64,000 nt of DNA from Circinella minor (Eukaryota > Mucoromycota > Mucoromycetes > Mucorales > Lichtheimiaceae). Made by a program: the position numbers and the translations under genes. How positions within the stretch are numbered: position 1 is the stretch's first letter; every line of letters begins with the position of its first letter. Shown here in pieces: positions 11,584 through 24,697 of the stretch. Below the pieces are notes generated by a model. It worked only from the letters and a program-made list of their open reading frames with translations, did not search any database and was not told the origin of the DNA. The DNA is taken from NCBI GenBank assembly GCA_016758965.1, contig JAEPRB010000180.1, forward strand, positions 19,638 to 83,637, written 5' to 3'.

Positions 11584-14500
11584 TTATTTGTTTTCAAGAG
11601 TACCAAGAACGATATCATAAATTTGTCGATCTGTTAAACCATCTACATTGATATCCAACATGTCAGCTAAAGCACGATAAGTTTGATTATAAAGTTGTCG
11701 TTTTGGATCGTCATTGCTTGTCAAATTATCCGTACTACGTATCGATTGTGGTACATGTTCTTGATGTTCATTAAGATATGTCAACGTCATCTTAACTGCC
11801 TTCTTTATATCACCGGATTGAGAAAGTGATGTTAGGTATCGATTCCAATTATGTTCATCAAATGGAAATTGTTCTTCGGTTAACTTGTCCCATAATTGAT
11901 TTACATCGTCAAAGCGTTCTTGTTGTGACAAGGTGTCAATATAGATAGAAACTGCATAAGGAGAGATCGCATGAGACTCTTGTTGAACTTGTACTTGGGA
12001 TGGTGAAAATACTGAAAATTCTACAGGTAATGTATCGTCTTTAGCAAATAATAAATCATAATTATCCTTGATGGCTGCTGGTAATGGTATGTCGGCGCCA
12101 AGTTCAGGATCCAATTCATTCATAGGCACAGGATCAGCTTGGCGGGTACGTAAATGGTTCCACAAATATTCTACAATATCCAATCGTTCTTCATGCTTAT
12201 ACATATTCATCAACGATATATACACATGGCCACTAACTTTGACACCCAAATCCATCATTCGAGCAAACGTTTCCTTGGCCTTTGTAAAATCCAATCGATC
12301 GGTATATAAATTAATTAATGGGTCAAAAAGATGAGGTGGAAGCTTGGTAGGAGGTGGAAGTAATTCTTGGCGTTCTTTCAACATTTGATCCATTAATTTC
12401 GGTAAAGAATGAGAATATATTTGAGCAGAGGTTACTCTACTTGCATCTGCCAATAAATCTTGATTGACTTCTTTTTCTGGCTTGTAATTTTCATAGTGAT
12501 CCACAACGTTGCTTAAAATAGTTTCAGCTAATTCCACATCTCCTATACTTCCACATGTTGCTAACAATAAACTATGTGTTATATAATTGGGATCAATGTC
12601 CGCTTGTTTCATACGATCATAAACACGGAACCCTTCTTCATAAAGTTCGGATTCAAAATAACTTTGCATTAAAATGGTCCAACTAATCACACGAGGTCTA
12701 AGATTGTTTTTCTTCATTGTTATCATAAGTGATTCAACAGCTTGAGGTTCTCTTCGTCGTGAAAAATAATACATTAAAATACCATAGGTATATTCATTCA
12801 TGCCCACATGGGATTCCACCATGTCTCGATAAGTTTCCAACACCATATCCATTTCATTCTTTTTCATATAGCCGTACATCAAAACGTTGAAAGTTTGGGT
12901 ATTGAGTCGATATTTCGATTTCATCTTTTGGAATATCCTTTCCGCGCCTCGAATGTCACCTGCCTTGGTATGTGCTTCCAAGAGTGCTGTATGTGTAAAT
13001 ACATTCATTCGTGTACTAATTTTCCCCATCATCTCTACTACTTTGTTGGCTGCAATAATATTGCCTTGATCAGCCAATAAACCGAGTAAAGGAGTAAATG
13101 TTCTTGGTTCGGGTTGGAGTTTGGATTCAATCATTAAATCTAGCAATTCGAATGCCCCTCTCAAATCATTGTCACGAACAAAAGATCGAATCATCAAATT
13201 GTAAGTGACTTGATTTGCCATTGTACTCTGATTATGTTTACCACTCTTGGAAGAGGGTGTTTTTCGCATGGCATGTAAAACATCGAGAGCTGATTTTCTA
13301 TCCCCGTGTTTGATAAAACATTCAATCAAAGAGGAATAAATGTATTCATTGGGTGTTAATTGTTGATTATCCACCAAATCGCGATACAACCGTCGCACCA
13401 TATCAATATCACCCTTCTTGGCAAACATATCAATTAATGGACCAATAGTAGCAATATCAGGTTTCAATCCATAGTCTTGTAATTTTTGATACATTCGACT
13501 TGCACCTTCAATATCAGGTTCCGGCAATTTATGTGCATGAATATCAATGAGTGCATTAAATGTAACTAAGGTAGGTTCCACATTATCGATCCTTATCATT
13601 TCATCAAAAATTTCCATGGCTCGTTCCAAATTACCACTTCTTCCAACCTTGTGTATTAATGCAGTACCAACACGTACATCTCGTTGAATTTTTCTTTTCA
13701 CCATCAAATCATTTACTTCAAGTGCATATTCTGCCCGACCCGCGCTGGCAAAATAAAGAACCATTTCACAATACAAAGAAGGTTCCAAATCCATTGTTTT
13801 ACCACCGACATTCATTCCCATCTCGTTCCAAAACCATGTCCATACCGATTCGACAACATCATAAGTAGTACCCGCACCACGTATATTTTCCATCAATAAC
13901 CGTGTTGCCGCTGGACCTGGATGAATACCCATATCAATCATTTCTCCATAAATAGCCAATGATTTTTCTGTCACATGGTTTAGACCCACCATATCTTTTT
14001 GCAGTTTATACATATCCAGCATTATATTAAAAGGTTTTTGGGCATCTTTTTCATCTAGGACTGCATCCAGTAATAATTTATCTTGTTCTTTTAAATCGAG
14101 AAAAACTTGCTCCATTTCTTCTAATTTACCATTCATTCCAAGAAGACGCATAATAACAAGTTTTTCTTTACGACCAATACGATAGCCTAATGTATCCATA
14201 TCATCGACAAGTGTTAAAATATAGCTTAATACTTGTGTATGAGAAGTAGCATGTCGAAAAAGACGTATCAGTTCTCGAAATTGATCGCGTGTCAAGTAGT
14301 GAAGCATATTACGTGACGTTAAATCGGTATAACATTCCCAAGCCAACTTTGGGTTGTTGACTTGGCGTAATGCTCGAAACATGATGTCAATTAATGAATG
14401 AGCAGTGGATGCTGATGATTGTTCAAGTGCTGCAGAAAGTATTATTTCGCGATCAATGGTTATATCTCCTGTTGATCGTTTATTACGTTGTTGTTGTTCC

Positions 14501-15077
14501 TGTTCTAATAATTTTGTTGGCGTTGTCCCAGTAACGCGTGAAGAATATTTTCGTTGTTGTTGTTGTTGTTGTTGTATAATTGGAAGTAACCGAGTATTAT
14601 GGTCACACGATCGTCGTGGTGTTGTCGTTGATCGTGATAATGATTGTCCTTGGCGGCTTGTATGTCCATGCCAACGCGTTATTGAAATCGCGTGTCGATT
14701 ACTATGAGTATGGTGTGCTCGATAGTGTTGTTGTATTATCGTTGAAACACCATTGCGTGACGTTGTAGCATTTTGTTCAGCCAATCCTTCTATCCATAAG
14801 TTTTGACAAAACCTTGCAGCAAACCATGCATAGGATACACTTTCATGCTTTAATCGACCACTTTTCTAATATAATATCAAAAAAAAAAAAAATTATATTA
14901 TATATAAATAAGTGAATAGTTCAAAAAACCAGGGGGGGGAGTAGAAGAGAATGTTGGGGGGGACAGAGAGACAGAGAAAAAGAAAAATTCCATTCAATGA
15001 ATACAAACTACATTTATATGTTTAAAAAAAATTACCTTGCAATGTTTGCACCTTCCTATAACATTTGAAGCAAACAT
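11584..15077 (-). CDS. Large pentatricopeptide-repeat (PPR) protein, probably mitochondrial
   Basis: Two exons (15077-15036 and 14865-11584) give 1,107 residues. The main frame has no upstream ATG near its start; the short first exon (MFASNVIGRCKHCK) splices in phase 0 and supplies one. The start is basic and free of acidic residues, as in a mitochondrial presequence, and carries a CxxC. After a Gln/Arg/Ser/Thr-rich stretch, many PPR helix pairs follow through most of the protein, for example VTFNALIDIHAHK, LKPDIATIGPLIDMFAKKGD, VTYNLMIRSFVRDNDLRGAF and MNEYTYGILMYYFSR. PPR proteins bind RNA base by base. Fungal ones of this size (Pet309/Cya5 type) act in mitochondrial mRNA stability or translation, but the specific target cannot be told here. 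No DYW or SMR domain was seen. Confidence 0.85.
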
Positions 15078-16683
15078 TAATGGTTGTCAATAGGTTAAAA
15101 CTGGAAAATAAAAAAAAAAAATGGTGGTCAAGTTTGTTAAAAAAAAAACATACAGAACGAAAAATTATTGCTGAGATCCAAATTCAAAGAAAAAATAAAC
15201 ACACCTGGCTGAAGAGTGGGATGATTTTTTCAGTCAGCGATTTTTTTTTTTTTTTTAACTCAAAGTTATAGGCATGTGTGCTGAATTATTACTATTCTTT
15301 TTTTTTTTTTTTTGATGGATTCAAATTTAATATCATTACTGTTATTTTATATTAAAAGAAAATGTTTTCAAGACTAAATTCAATTCATATCAATACATAA
15401 AAATGTTTTAAGGTGTACCTGAACACTATTTTCAGGGCAATAATGTAATGTGAATGGTTAAATTCCTCCCCCGCACCCCTTTTCTTTTTCTTTTTTTCTT
15501 TTGTTTCAAGTGATAAATAATAATAAAAATGGTATGTAGTTTCTAATACATCTTTTTTTTAAAAATCATTTGTAATAACAAGTAATAATAAGTACTACTA
15601 GTATAAATACTCTGTTGTAAGCAGTATCACATTATAGTAATTATTTGTCAACTAGAACTCTACCCAATAAATAAACTAGACATGTTAATTACGCTTATAC
15701 GTACTATTCAATCATAGTATTAGTCAATACATGTGTTTTATTAGTAATCTATATTTATTGACAATGAACAACAGATTCTGACAAAGACTGATCAACAAAA
15801 AAAAAATATTTTGACTAATGATCTGACGAGGAAAAATATATAATGGTAATAATGCATTAATAAAAAAAACATTTTGATATTTTAAAGCAGATGTATAAGC
15901 TGATACATATGCATGAATAATCTTTTATACTCGTGAATATGTTATTGATGATCTTTATTGTCATTATGCAATTGATCTTCCCACGCTACAATTGTTGATC
16001 TTCTTACGCTACTACAATCGAATTATACATGAATAAATAACAATGCACTGATAAAATACAAAAGAGTAGAAACCGATTTGAATGAAATTGGTTTTATAGT
16101 AGTTGTTAAAGAGCACATTTACAGTACTAGCAGTTTGTTATAATTGTTTTGTTTATAATAGTACAACATACTACTGTATTTTTATTGCAACTAGAGCTGT
16201 AATTAATAGAAACTGTAACGATATTTATTGAAAAGCATATCTAGACTATTTGTATGGATAGATTCTACATAAGTTATTTGATGAAACCCTAATATAAAAA
16301 AAAAGATTTAGACAACTTGTATAACGAGATCAACATGAGGTGCATCATAATAATAATAATAAAAGGACTATTATAAATCATGTGGGAGAGAGGGATTAAG
16401 TAATAAATGAGTTACATACTATGGAATTAACATGTACAAAACTATATTTAGTAATTCTCAACATATCATTCTTGTTGATTGAATTACTAAGTGCGTTAAG
16501 ATAATTAAACTAAGCATGGGAGATATCAACTTTTTTTGACTGATGACGAATTTCCAAATTTGGAACAAAAATGCAGCTCACCTTTGATAAGTGCAGGAAC
16601 CAGCCGAAAAGTAGGGTTTCCTTTCTCTCATACTAAACTTTTTTTATTTTATTTTATTTTATCTTTGTTTAATAATTATATAT
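15078..16683. other. Intergenic region between divergent PPR and ATG16 genes
   Basis: A 1.6 kb AT-rich spacer holding both promoters. It has T- and A-runs, short (AAT)n tracts and TATTT-type simple sequence near 16640-16665. I see no coding stretch, RNA gene or inverted-repeat element. Confidence 0.5.
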
Positions 16684-19600
16684 ATGACAATCATGAATTA
16701 TAGAGATTTGATTCTCGAACGTTTAACAATACGTAATGAGAAAGAACATGCATTTCATGGAATGATTGTTGCAAGTAAATATACCATTCTTTTTTTTTTC
16801 TCTTTTCTTGTTACTATTACTATATAACCGGGGGAAAAAGGTTTTATTGACTATTCCTAAGCGAACATACAATATAAACATATATTGGTTACTATGACAT
16901 TATACATTTTGGAAACTTTTAATTCTAATCTATTCGGGATCTTTTATAGATCAAAAACTCGTACAAAAAGTCCTTACGTTACAAACAAAAGAAAAACAGC
17001 TTGAAGTAGTCATGAAAACTACAAAAATACAAAATGAAACACTTACACAAGCAGCTGAATATGCTAAAGCTCAAGGGTAAATTTTGTTTATTGTTTTGTT
17101 AGTTACATAGTCCAGTTGCTTAATAATAATAGTATATATCAAGTGTGATCGATAGTAATTTATTTATTTATTTTATTTTCTATATTTTGTCTGAAATAGC
17201 TCGCCAGAACATCAACACCGTGTTGCAGAATTGGATAGACGAATACATGATCTTAATGAGGAAAGAGCAGAAATGTATAAAACACAAAGTGAAAATGCGC
17301 AGCGTCTTGTTCATATGAATGAACAATTACAAAAAGCTTCAGAAACTGAAAAACACAACTCAGCAGAGTAAGTATCAATAAGGTTTACATTCGGATTTGG
17401 ATTATATATATATATATATATATATTAGTATCATGGATCAATAATAATATTCTATATTTAGAATCAAAAAATTGACAGCTAGTATAAAACAACTTGGTAC
17501 AAAATGTGATCTTCAAATAGAGCAATTACGTGAGAAAGATACAGCTATTCAAGTAAGTACCTTTTTTTTTTTTTTTGTAGTGGGGTTAGAAATGAAAAAA
17601 AAATTAATAGTATACAATTAGATATTGCAAGATGAAATAGCAGCAATTCAGTTGGAAATAACAACCATAGAAGAACGAAATAAAAAATTGGAAAAAGAAA
17701 ATGCACAATTGCTGCAAAGGTGGTTAGATAAAATGAATCAAGAGGCTGAAAAAATGAATGAAGCAACTGAATTTTATGAAAAGTAAGGGTCATTATTATT
17801 GAAGAAGAAAATGGGAATAAAATATGAAGGGGAAGGGGGGGAATAGAGTAAGATTGTCTATTTTTCTTTTCGTTTTGGTAATCAAGAGAGATATATGTAG
17901 TTTCCTTGAACAAGCTCGTAATGTAGGTAAAACAATACGAAAAACAAGTGGAGGAAAATGGATTATGGGACCTTCATCTTCATCAGAAAAAAAAAGTGAT
18001 CAACGTAGCCGTACTCCTACTGTTGTTTTACCTGTATCACCTATCAAAAAAATGGTAAAGTATTTGATAAATATATATATATAGAATAATGGACTAATAT
18101 TTAATTATTTATACGCCAGGCGATCAGTGATGGTGAACTATTTTGTATCAAGGCATCCACAACAGGGAGTATGTTTGCCACAGGCGGATCTGATAAAAAA
18201 CTAAGAGTCTACGATGCAAAGACAGGTAAAAATAGAAAATTCATAGATAATCAAAATATGTTATCATGTTACTATTGGATATGTATGTTTTAAACTTAAT
18301 TAAATAATATAGGCAACGCTACCATGGCATTGGGAGGGTCATTACAAACAATAACCTCTATTTGTTTTGATTCTACGGACGAACTTGTACTTGGATCATC
18401 AACAGATAATTCCACACGTATATGGCATTTGGGTACTCAAAGACTTCGTGTAAGAAATGTTTTTTTTTTTTTAGTATTTTAAAATACGTTATAAACATTT
18501 TTTAACGTAGTCAATTTTTTTTTTATTATTATTTAGCATACATTAACAGGTCATATAGGAAAAGTATTTGCTGCTCAATTTACAGCCGATTCAAAGCGAG
18601 TAGTAAGTGTTTTTTCAAAAATATATAAAAAAAAAAAAAGTAAAATTATTAAAAAAAAAATTCTTATTAGGTGTCTGGAAGTCATGATCGAACGCTCAAA
18701 GTATGGGATTTACAACGTGGATATTGTAAGCTGTGAATAAATTGCTTTTTTTTATGGATAATGAATGGATAGAAGATTAAACTAAAAAGGGGCTCTCAAT
18801 TTTTTTTTTGTCGCATTTGGTTAGGTATTCGTACTATATTCACATTTTCAAGTTGTAACGACTTAACACTTGTGGACGTCGAAGGACAAACACTTGTGAG
18901 TGGTCATTTGGATAACAATATTCGATTATGGGACACACGGACAGGAAATGGTATCAAAGAATTGACAGGTGTTCATAATGGTCAAATTACTTCTGTATCT
19001 ATATCACCAGGTAAATTATATTTGATATCAAGAAATATATGGAATTTATTGATAACTTTATTGGGTTAATGTAATTTAGGTGGTGATACACTTTTAACGA
19101 ATTCCAGGGATAATACTCTTAAAATGATCGATTTACGTATGTATAATATTGTGGCAACATTTCAGTAAGTATCTTTATCTATACAGTTCATTATATACAT
19201 GTAAATATAGGAAGAAAACTGATGTGGATATTATATAATTTTTATAAGAGCACCATCTTATCGAAATGGTGCAAATTGGTCTCGATCATGCTTTAGGTAT
19301 GTGAAATAAAATGACAAAGCGATATACATATCACTAAAATTCATTTACTAACTAAATAAATCAATATATATCAGTCCTGATATGTCTTATGTTGCTGCAG
19401 GATCAGCAGGTACTTTTCTTTAAATATCAAATGGTTGAAAGAGAAACTGTTATATACTAAACATATTTTCCAAAATAATATAGATGGTACATTACATATT
19501 TGGAACACATTAACACATAATTTAGAAAAAACTTTAAAAGACCATAAGTATGTAAACAAAAAGGACAAAGGTATAATGATTTTATAATGTTATTAACTAA

Positions 19601-19726
19601 ATATGAATATATATATAAAATAGGGGAGTTATGTGTGGAGTTTCCTGGAGTCCTATTGGTGATTACTTGTACACTGCGGAAACGAATAAAAATGTGTGCA
19701 TATATAACACTGCATTTCAAATATGA
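16684..19726 (+). CDS. ATG16: Autophagy protein ATG16 with C-terminal WD40 propeller
   Basis: Sixteen exons joined in frame give 558 residues (human ATG16L1 has 607). The N-terminus (MNYRDLILERLTIRNEKE) fits the ATG5-binding helix. A long coiled coil follows (about 40-250), including the hallmark region KLEKENAQLLQRWLDKMNQE. A Ser-rich linker precedes WD40 blades from about residue 265 to the end (ATGGSDKKLRVYDAKT, GSHDRTLKVWDLQ, SGHLDNNIRLWDTRTG). In autophagy the ATG12-ATG5-ATG16 complex directs lipidation of ATG8/LC3. Budding yeast Atg16 lacks the propeller, so this gene has the animal-type layout. An in-frame ATG at 16693 is an equally possible start. The 3' end faces DCTN6, 259 bp away. 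Exons include 17200-17367, 17622-17782, 18120-18225, 18825-19010 and 19624-19726. Confidence 0.93.
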
Positions 19727-19985
19727 AAAGGATAAAGTAAAAGAAGAATGGTTGGGGGGGAGAAATAGATTTTCTTGTATATTATTCAAACTTTCATCCA
19801 ATCCAATTCCCTTCCAATCCTCCTTTTGTGTGTGTGTGTGTATGTCTGTCATATTATGGATATTTTCCTTTTATATATTTTCCAATTTTTTCAAATGATT
19901 ATATTTGGGTAATACCTATTTCATAAACACATTTTGCTTAGTAACCATTTCCTCTCCTTTTTACTTCTTTCTTTTATATCATCTT

Positions 19986-21095
19986 TTATATATATATATA
20001 TATATCATGTAATACCTCACGTAAATAATCTAAATGACGTGCATGTAATGCAGCTTGTGTCTATATACAATAATACCAGCAGCAGTAATATTAATGATAA
20101 CACTAATTAGTTTACAAGCAATTCGATAAATACTTTCAAATGTTATATTATTATTTACGTACAGGAAACACTTCACTTTGTTGCCGTCTATTTGATTTTG
20201 AACCATAAACAACTGTCATATCTGAAATGGTTTCATTGACTTCTGTTGCACATGCTGCACCAATGATACAATGATGACCAATAGTAGTGGTTCCTAATAC
20301 TTTGGCTATAAAAACGAACAACATAGTATCAGTTCTTACTTTCCTAGTTCATATATCATCCCTTTATCTATTCCTCCATCCAATCTATTATACTCATCCC
20401 GAAAAAAATTACCTCTTGCTTCGACAATATTGTTATTTCCGATATGTGCTCCTTCTACATCTATTCATTATTCATATCAACATAAATAAAATTAGTTTCC
20501 TTTAACATCAGTCCCCCCCCCCTTCTAATTTAAATATTAAATCTAACTAACTTACAACAACCAACTTCGAATACATTTTCGTCTCCAATAACAAGTGGTG
20601 AAGCATTCCTATTATATTCACATATATGTATTCATATTTTTATTAGTGGATATAAATTAACAAATCAAAAAAATAAAGTTTCTTTGTCTAAAATAATATA
20701 AACTTTACTTGTTGAATATAGTAACGTTCTCTTCAATAATATTGTTTTTTCCAATATAAATGGGTCCTTTTTCTGCAACAATTCGACATTGTGGATGAAG
20801 AACAGTACCTATGACAACAAAAATACCATGGTTTCTTTCAAAAGTTATATAATTGTACAAGTGAATAAATTGTTGTTGTTTTTTTTTTATAATAATTCTG
20901 TCTAACCTGCGCCTATACATGACAATGAATAAAAATAGATTGACATTTTAAGTATATTTACATCAATAAGAATGAAAAAATAAAATAAAACAAATGATAA
21001 TTTCATATATTTATACCAATGGAGATTTCCCCTTGAAGATAAGTTTCTTGACAGATTACTGCTCTAGGACCTGCAGTAATACGATTACGGCTCAT
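19986..21095 (-). CDS. DCTN6: Dynactin subunit p27 (DCTN6), left-handed beta-helix protein
   Basis: Seven exons (21095-21017, 20912-20907, 20808-20709, 20608-20556, 20460-20413, 20305-20163, 20060-19986) give 167 residues (190 in human). The hexapeptide-repeat beta-helix is clear: [63 protein letters not shown] and [11 protein letters not shown], followed by the C-terminal helix [15 protein letters not shown]. In dynactin, p25/p27 cap the pointed end of the Arp filament and help cargo adaptors bind. Exon 2 is only six nucleotides (GCGCAG); keeping it restores the repeat length seen in DCTN6. The last codons come from a (TA)n run and read IYIYI, so the true C-terminus may differ if a further exon exists. 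Confidence 0.9.
20907..20912 (-). other. DCTN6: Six-nucleotide microexon of DCTN6
   Basis: The minus strand reads tatag|GCGCAG|gttag. With exons 1 and 3 it encodes the GAG of EISIGAGTVLHP, which lines up without a gap against the human p27 segment DVTIGPRTVIHP. Skipping it would stay in frame but shorten one beta-helix coil by two residues. Confidence 0.7.
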
Positions 21096-21739
21096 ATTTT
21101 GATATAGATAATAATAATAATAATAAAAGTTATGGGAACAACAGCATAAAATCGCGTTCTAATTTTTTTTTTTTTTTTCAGGGCAAGCTCGCTTTAATTT
21201 TTGCTGGGGATTTTTTATTACTTCAAGATTACGGTAACTCAATAATAAAATTGTACGTACATGGTTAAGCTTACTAGAGCATGTGTTATATAAAACTTTT
21301 CTACTATATACTTATTATGTATCATCAAAAATTCAAATATTTTCTTCTACATACTGTATGCATCTATCTAAAAATAACCGTTTCTTTTTGAAACGCCTCC
21401 TTTTCTGTCATAATTTAAATGATTCACAAAATCCCAAAAGTGCAAAAAACTGAATTACTTTTGATCTTTACCCACTGTATCTTGATCTTTTAAGTTTTGT
21501 TAAAGTTTTGTCTATCGTCGATGTTACGTATTCATATTCATTTATGATACGTATTCAACATTTCTACTTGATCTTCTTTTGATAATAGGATATAAAATCT
21601 AGACAAATTATTTTCTACCGTATTCTCATTTTTTTTTTCGTCTCTTTACAATATTAATATTAAAAAAAATGATAAATGATTATTATGAGAAGAAGAACTA
21701 AAGAGATAATAAGTTTCATCTTGAAGTTGTTATGTAGCT
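21096..21739. other. Intergenic DNA between DCTN6 and the first seven-TM unit
   Basis: DCTN6 promoter side plus AT-rich spacer up to the start of duplicated unit A. It contains T-runs and short AT repeats; I see no gene or inverted-repeat element. Confidence 0.45.
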
Positions 21740-22412
21740 ACGTACGTACTTATTACAAAGCAATAGAAACGATATGCTCCCCTCCCCAGACTTATTAATT
21801 TTCTAGTTCACCTGGTCGTGTTGTCATAGAGAAAAAAAAAATCAAGGCACATTTATCAAAATACAAAGTATTTTAAAATAGTTTTTACAACAAATAAATA
21901 TAAGAAAATCATAAAGTAATCATGCATAACAATTGGATATAAGAGAATAAAAATAAAAAAATAAAAAGCTTACTGTGGAATACAATTAAGATAAACCAAA
22001 GGGGGGAAATTGCTAATTAAAAATATATAATTAGATCATTACAATATAGCGGGTAGGGTGATGTGATAATATATTATACCAGAGTAAAAAAAAAAAAGTA
22101 TCGTTGAAATAAATAATATTAATAATAATATGCAGAATACGTATGAACATATAAGAATAAAAAAAAAGACTAATAATGCGTTTGAATCAAATCACATTGA
22201 TAAAAAAAATATCAAGAAATAAAGAAAAAGTAAGTACAAGAAGTTGGTCATTTAGTTGTGTTTGTTGGGTGGTATTATATAATTTACGTATCATTAAGAT
22301 AGAAACTATATATGTGAGTGTAATAAAATTAACAGTAAGTAGAATAAGTTCATTTGTTGCTTTTTTTTTTTGAACCCTTTTGTTTTTGATAATGTTATTT
22401 TCAATAATCTGG

Positions 22413-24697
22413 TTATTCTGTACTATGTGGTGGAGTAGTTCGTGGGGGTGCTCGAATAGAACTTATCATTGCATTATATTGAATTCGTTCTTCTTCAATA
22501 CAATTTTGTGATTGTCCAAGAAGTTCAATGTTTTGTTCAGGATGTTGGCTAGATTCAGCGGTTTCTCTTCCACTTTCCACATCTATTATTGACTTTAAAT
22601 CTAATGTTGGTGGTAATTGAATAGGTGTTTTAAGCGAAGCTTCAATATTAAATGTAGTGCTTGGAGTTGCAATTGTTGATCCCTCTGTTTTACTGTTAAG
22701 CCATCTTGACTAAGAATAACAACAGTAATACAAAACATAAGATTAGTTAATATTATCAATTACAATAATAGATATTAATTAGAGTTTATTTTACCGTGCG
22801 TGATTCAGATAATCCACCACCAGTGTGAGTAGAATAATCATTACCATCAGTAGTAGATGTTACTAAACCAGTCAACGTTGCAACCTTTGGACTATAATAA
22901 ATTACGAAAAAAAAAAGCATGTAAGGATTGATGGCTTTTTCTTTTCATTTCTAACAAAACTATTTTATACTTGAATTGTATAAAACTTACTTTAGAATGA
23001 TAGCAAAAAGTACGACACCAGTACCAACAATGGCATTAAAAGTGACGACGATGCCAATGGCAAGATTATATGGTTTATAAAGAGTAATTTCATGCCGATA
23101 ACTTGCGTAAAGTATTACGATAATAGCAAAGATCATAATACAAGTAGATGCAGCTACAACAATAATTTTGACCTTGAGTGCACCTAGTGAGAATTTCTTG
23201 ATATCAACTTTCGTAACGCCGGGGTTATTAATAAAATGGGTTCGAAGCAATCGGATTAAACGCAAACCAGCATAAAGAAGGAGGGTACCGAGCATACAGG
23301 TATAGAAAGTCCAACAGTGATATAAAGCACTAGTGAAAGTATTTGCGAGTTCATAATTTTTTTGATCAATATAAATACCACCTAAAATTGCACAAAGGTT
23401 GTTGGAAATGAATGGTAATCCGATAACGGCAAAAAAAGCTCCATCAATAATATAAGGTGAATGAATCCAGTTATCGTATATTTCTTTACTACTCTGTTGT
23501 TTGTTTTTCATTGTACAATTGTTCATAGTAATAGTATATACACAAAGAAGATTAATCAAAAAAAAAAATACCAAATTGGGTGATGTCACTTTTTCATTGC
23601 TTTTCTATTTTGTAGTGAGCTTAAGTATTTCAAAAAAAAATCTTACATTTGCGAGTGTATGTGCAATTCCAAATAGATAACAGACGATGGCACCGAAGAC
23701 ACATTGCCACCCGAATTCAAATATCCCTAATTATAATTAAATAGAAAAAAAAAATGAGCATACAGATATCCAGACTTGAAGGTTTTAACGATGATGGCCT
23801 GCTCTCACACGAAATTAACATTTTAGCCTTTTCCTTATTCGGTGGAAACGAAGAATTATTTCTAACAGTTCGTTATAAAGGTCAAGCCTCGTTACTTATT
23901 CGAGGATCCCCTCCCCCCAATTTTCTTTTTTTTTTTTACTATGGTACGAAAAGTTCATTATTGAACGGCGCTTCATTTCTACTGTGAGAACAGACCACCT
24001 TTCTTTTACATTTTTTTTTCTAAATTTACATGAACGGAATGTTATATTATCAGGTGCCGCATCGGCAACAATAATAACAGCTTGGATTAACCTGACTGTA
24101 AAACAAAACAAAAAAAAAGCAATACAGATTAATAATTATTCTGCTAAATAGAGTGGTACAGCACACGAATCAAATTAGACTAAGAGCTAAAAATAAAATA
24201 AAAAAATACGGGAAAAGAAAAAACTTACCGACATGGAAGGCAACAAATAGACAAGCCATACCTAAATGATAATAAAAAAAAAATTCATTAAAAAAGAAAG
24301 AACTTATTTTTATTTTATTTATTTTTTTAAAAAAAAAAGTTTTATTCATATATACTTTCTATCGGTTTAGGTCTTGGTACCCCACTTCTACAATCTATAA
24401 GCGTTTGATGATGATAGTATACACGTTGGAATAGAACGAAGCTTACTTTGAAAATAAATAAAAAATTGTTGATGAGTTTATGCCAATAAATTTCTAGACT
24501 TATTTGCTAGTTGTTTGCATATTTGTTTTTTTTTTTTAATTACCCAGCAACGCAAGTACACCTGATACGATGGCTTCTACAATATACATAATCCTTAATA
24601 CTTCTCCTTCTGGACAATCGCTTACAGTAAGACGCCAGTCGCAATGACATACACCATCATCATCGCATAACCGTATGAATTCTGTCTGTTCTACCAT
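22413..24697 (-). CDS. Seven-transmembrane receptor-like protein, copy A
   Basis: Eight exons with the same junctions as copies B and C give about 437 residues. The N-terminus (VEQTEFIRLCDDDGVCHC) is soluble and Cys-rich. Seven hydrophobic segments follow: one in exons 1-2, one in exons 3-4, one in exon 5 (WQCVFGAIVCYLFGIAHTL) and four in exon 6 (for example DGAFFAVIGLPFISNN and VKIIVVAASTCIMIFAII). A Ser/Thr/Glu-rich tail of about 130 residues follows TM7, ending PPHSTE. Soluble N-terminus, seven TM and a long polar tail suggest a receptor-like plasma-membrane protein, but I know no named family with this sequence. Copy A lost the ATG used in B (ATC here) and starts two codons later at an ATG replacing ATA. 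All frames and splice sites look intact. Confidence 0.8.
23791..23999. mobile_element. MITE-like inverted-repeat insert in intron 4 of copy A
   Basis: Within the unusually long intron 4, GATGGCCTGCTCTCA on the left faces TGAGAACAGACCACC on the right (inverted repeat of about 14 bp with mismatches). The same element occupies the same intron in copies B and C. It encodes nothing recognisable. Confidence 0.55.

Noticed and set aside
22987..23589. Longer copy A exon 6 starting from an upstream ATG (reading through intron 5).
   Set aside because: The same intron in copy B carries stops in this frame, and the shared acceptor just before AGTAGTAAA joins exon 5 in frame in all copies.
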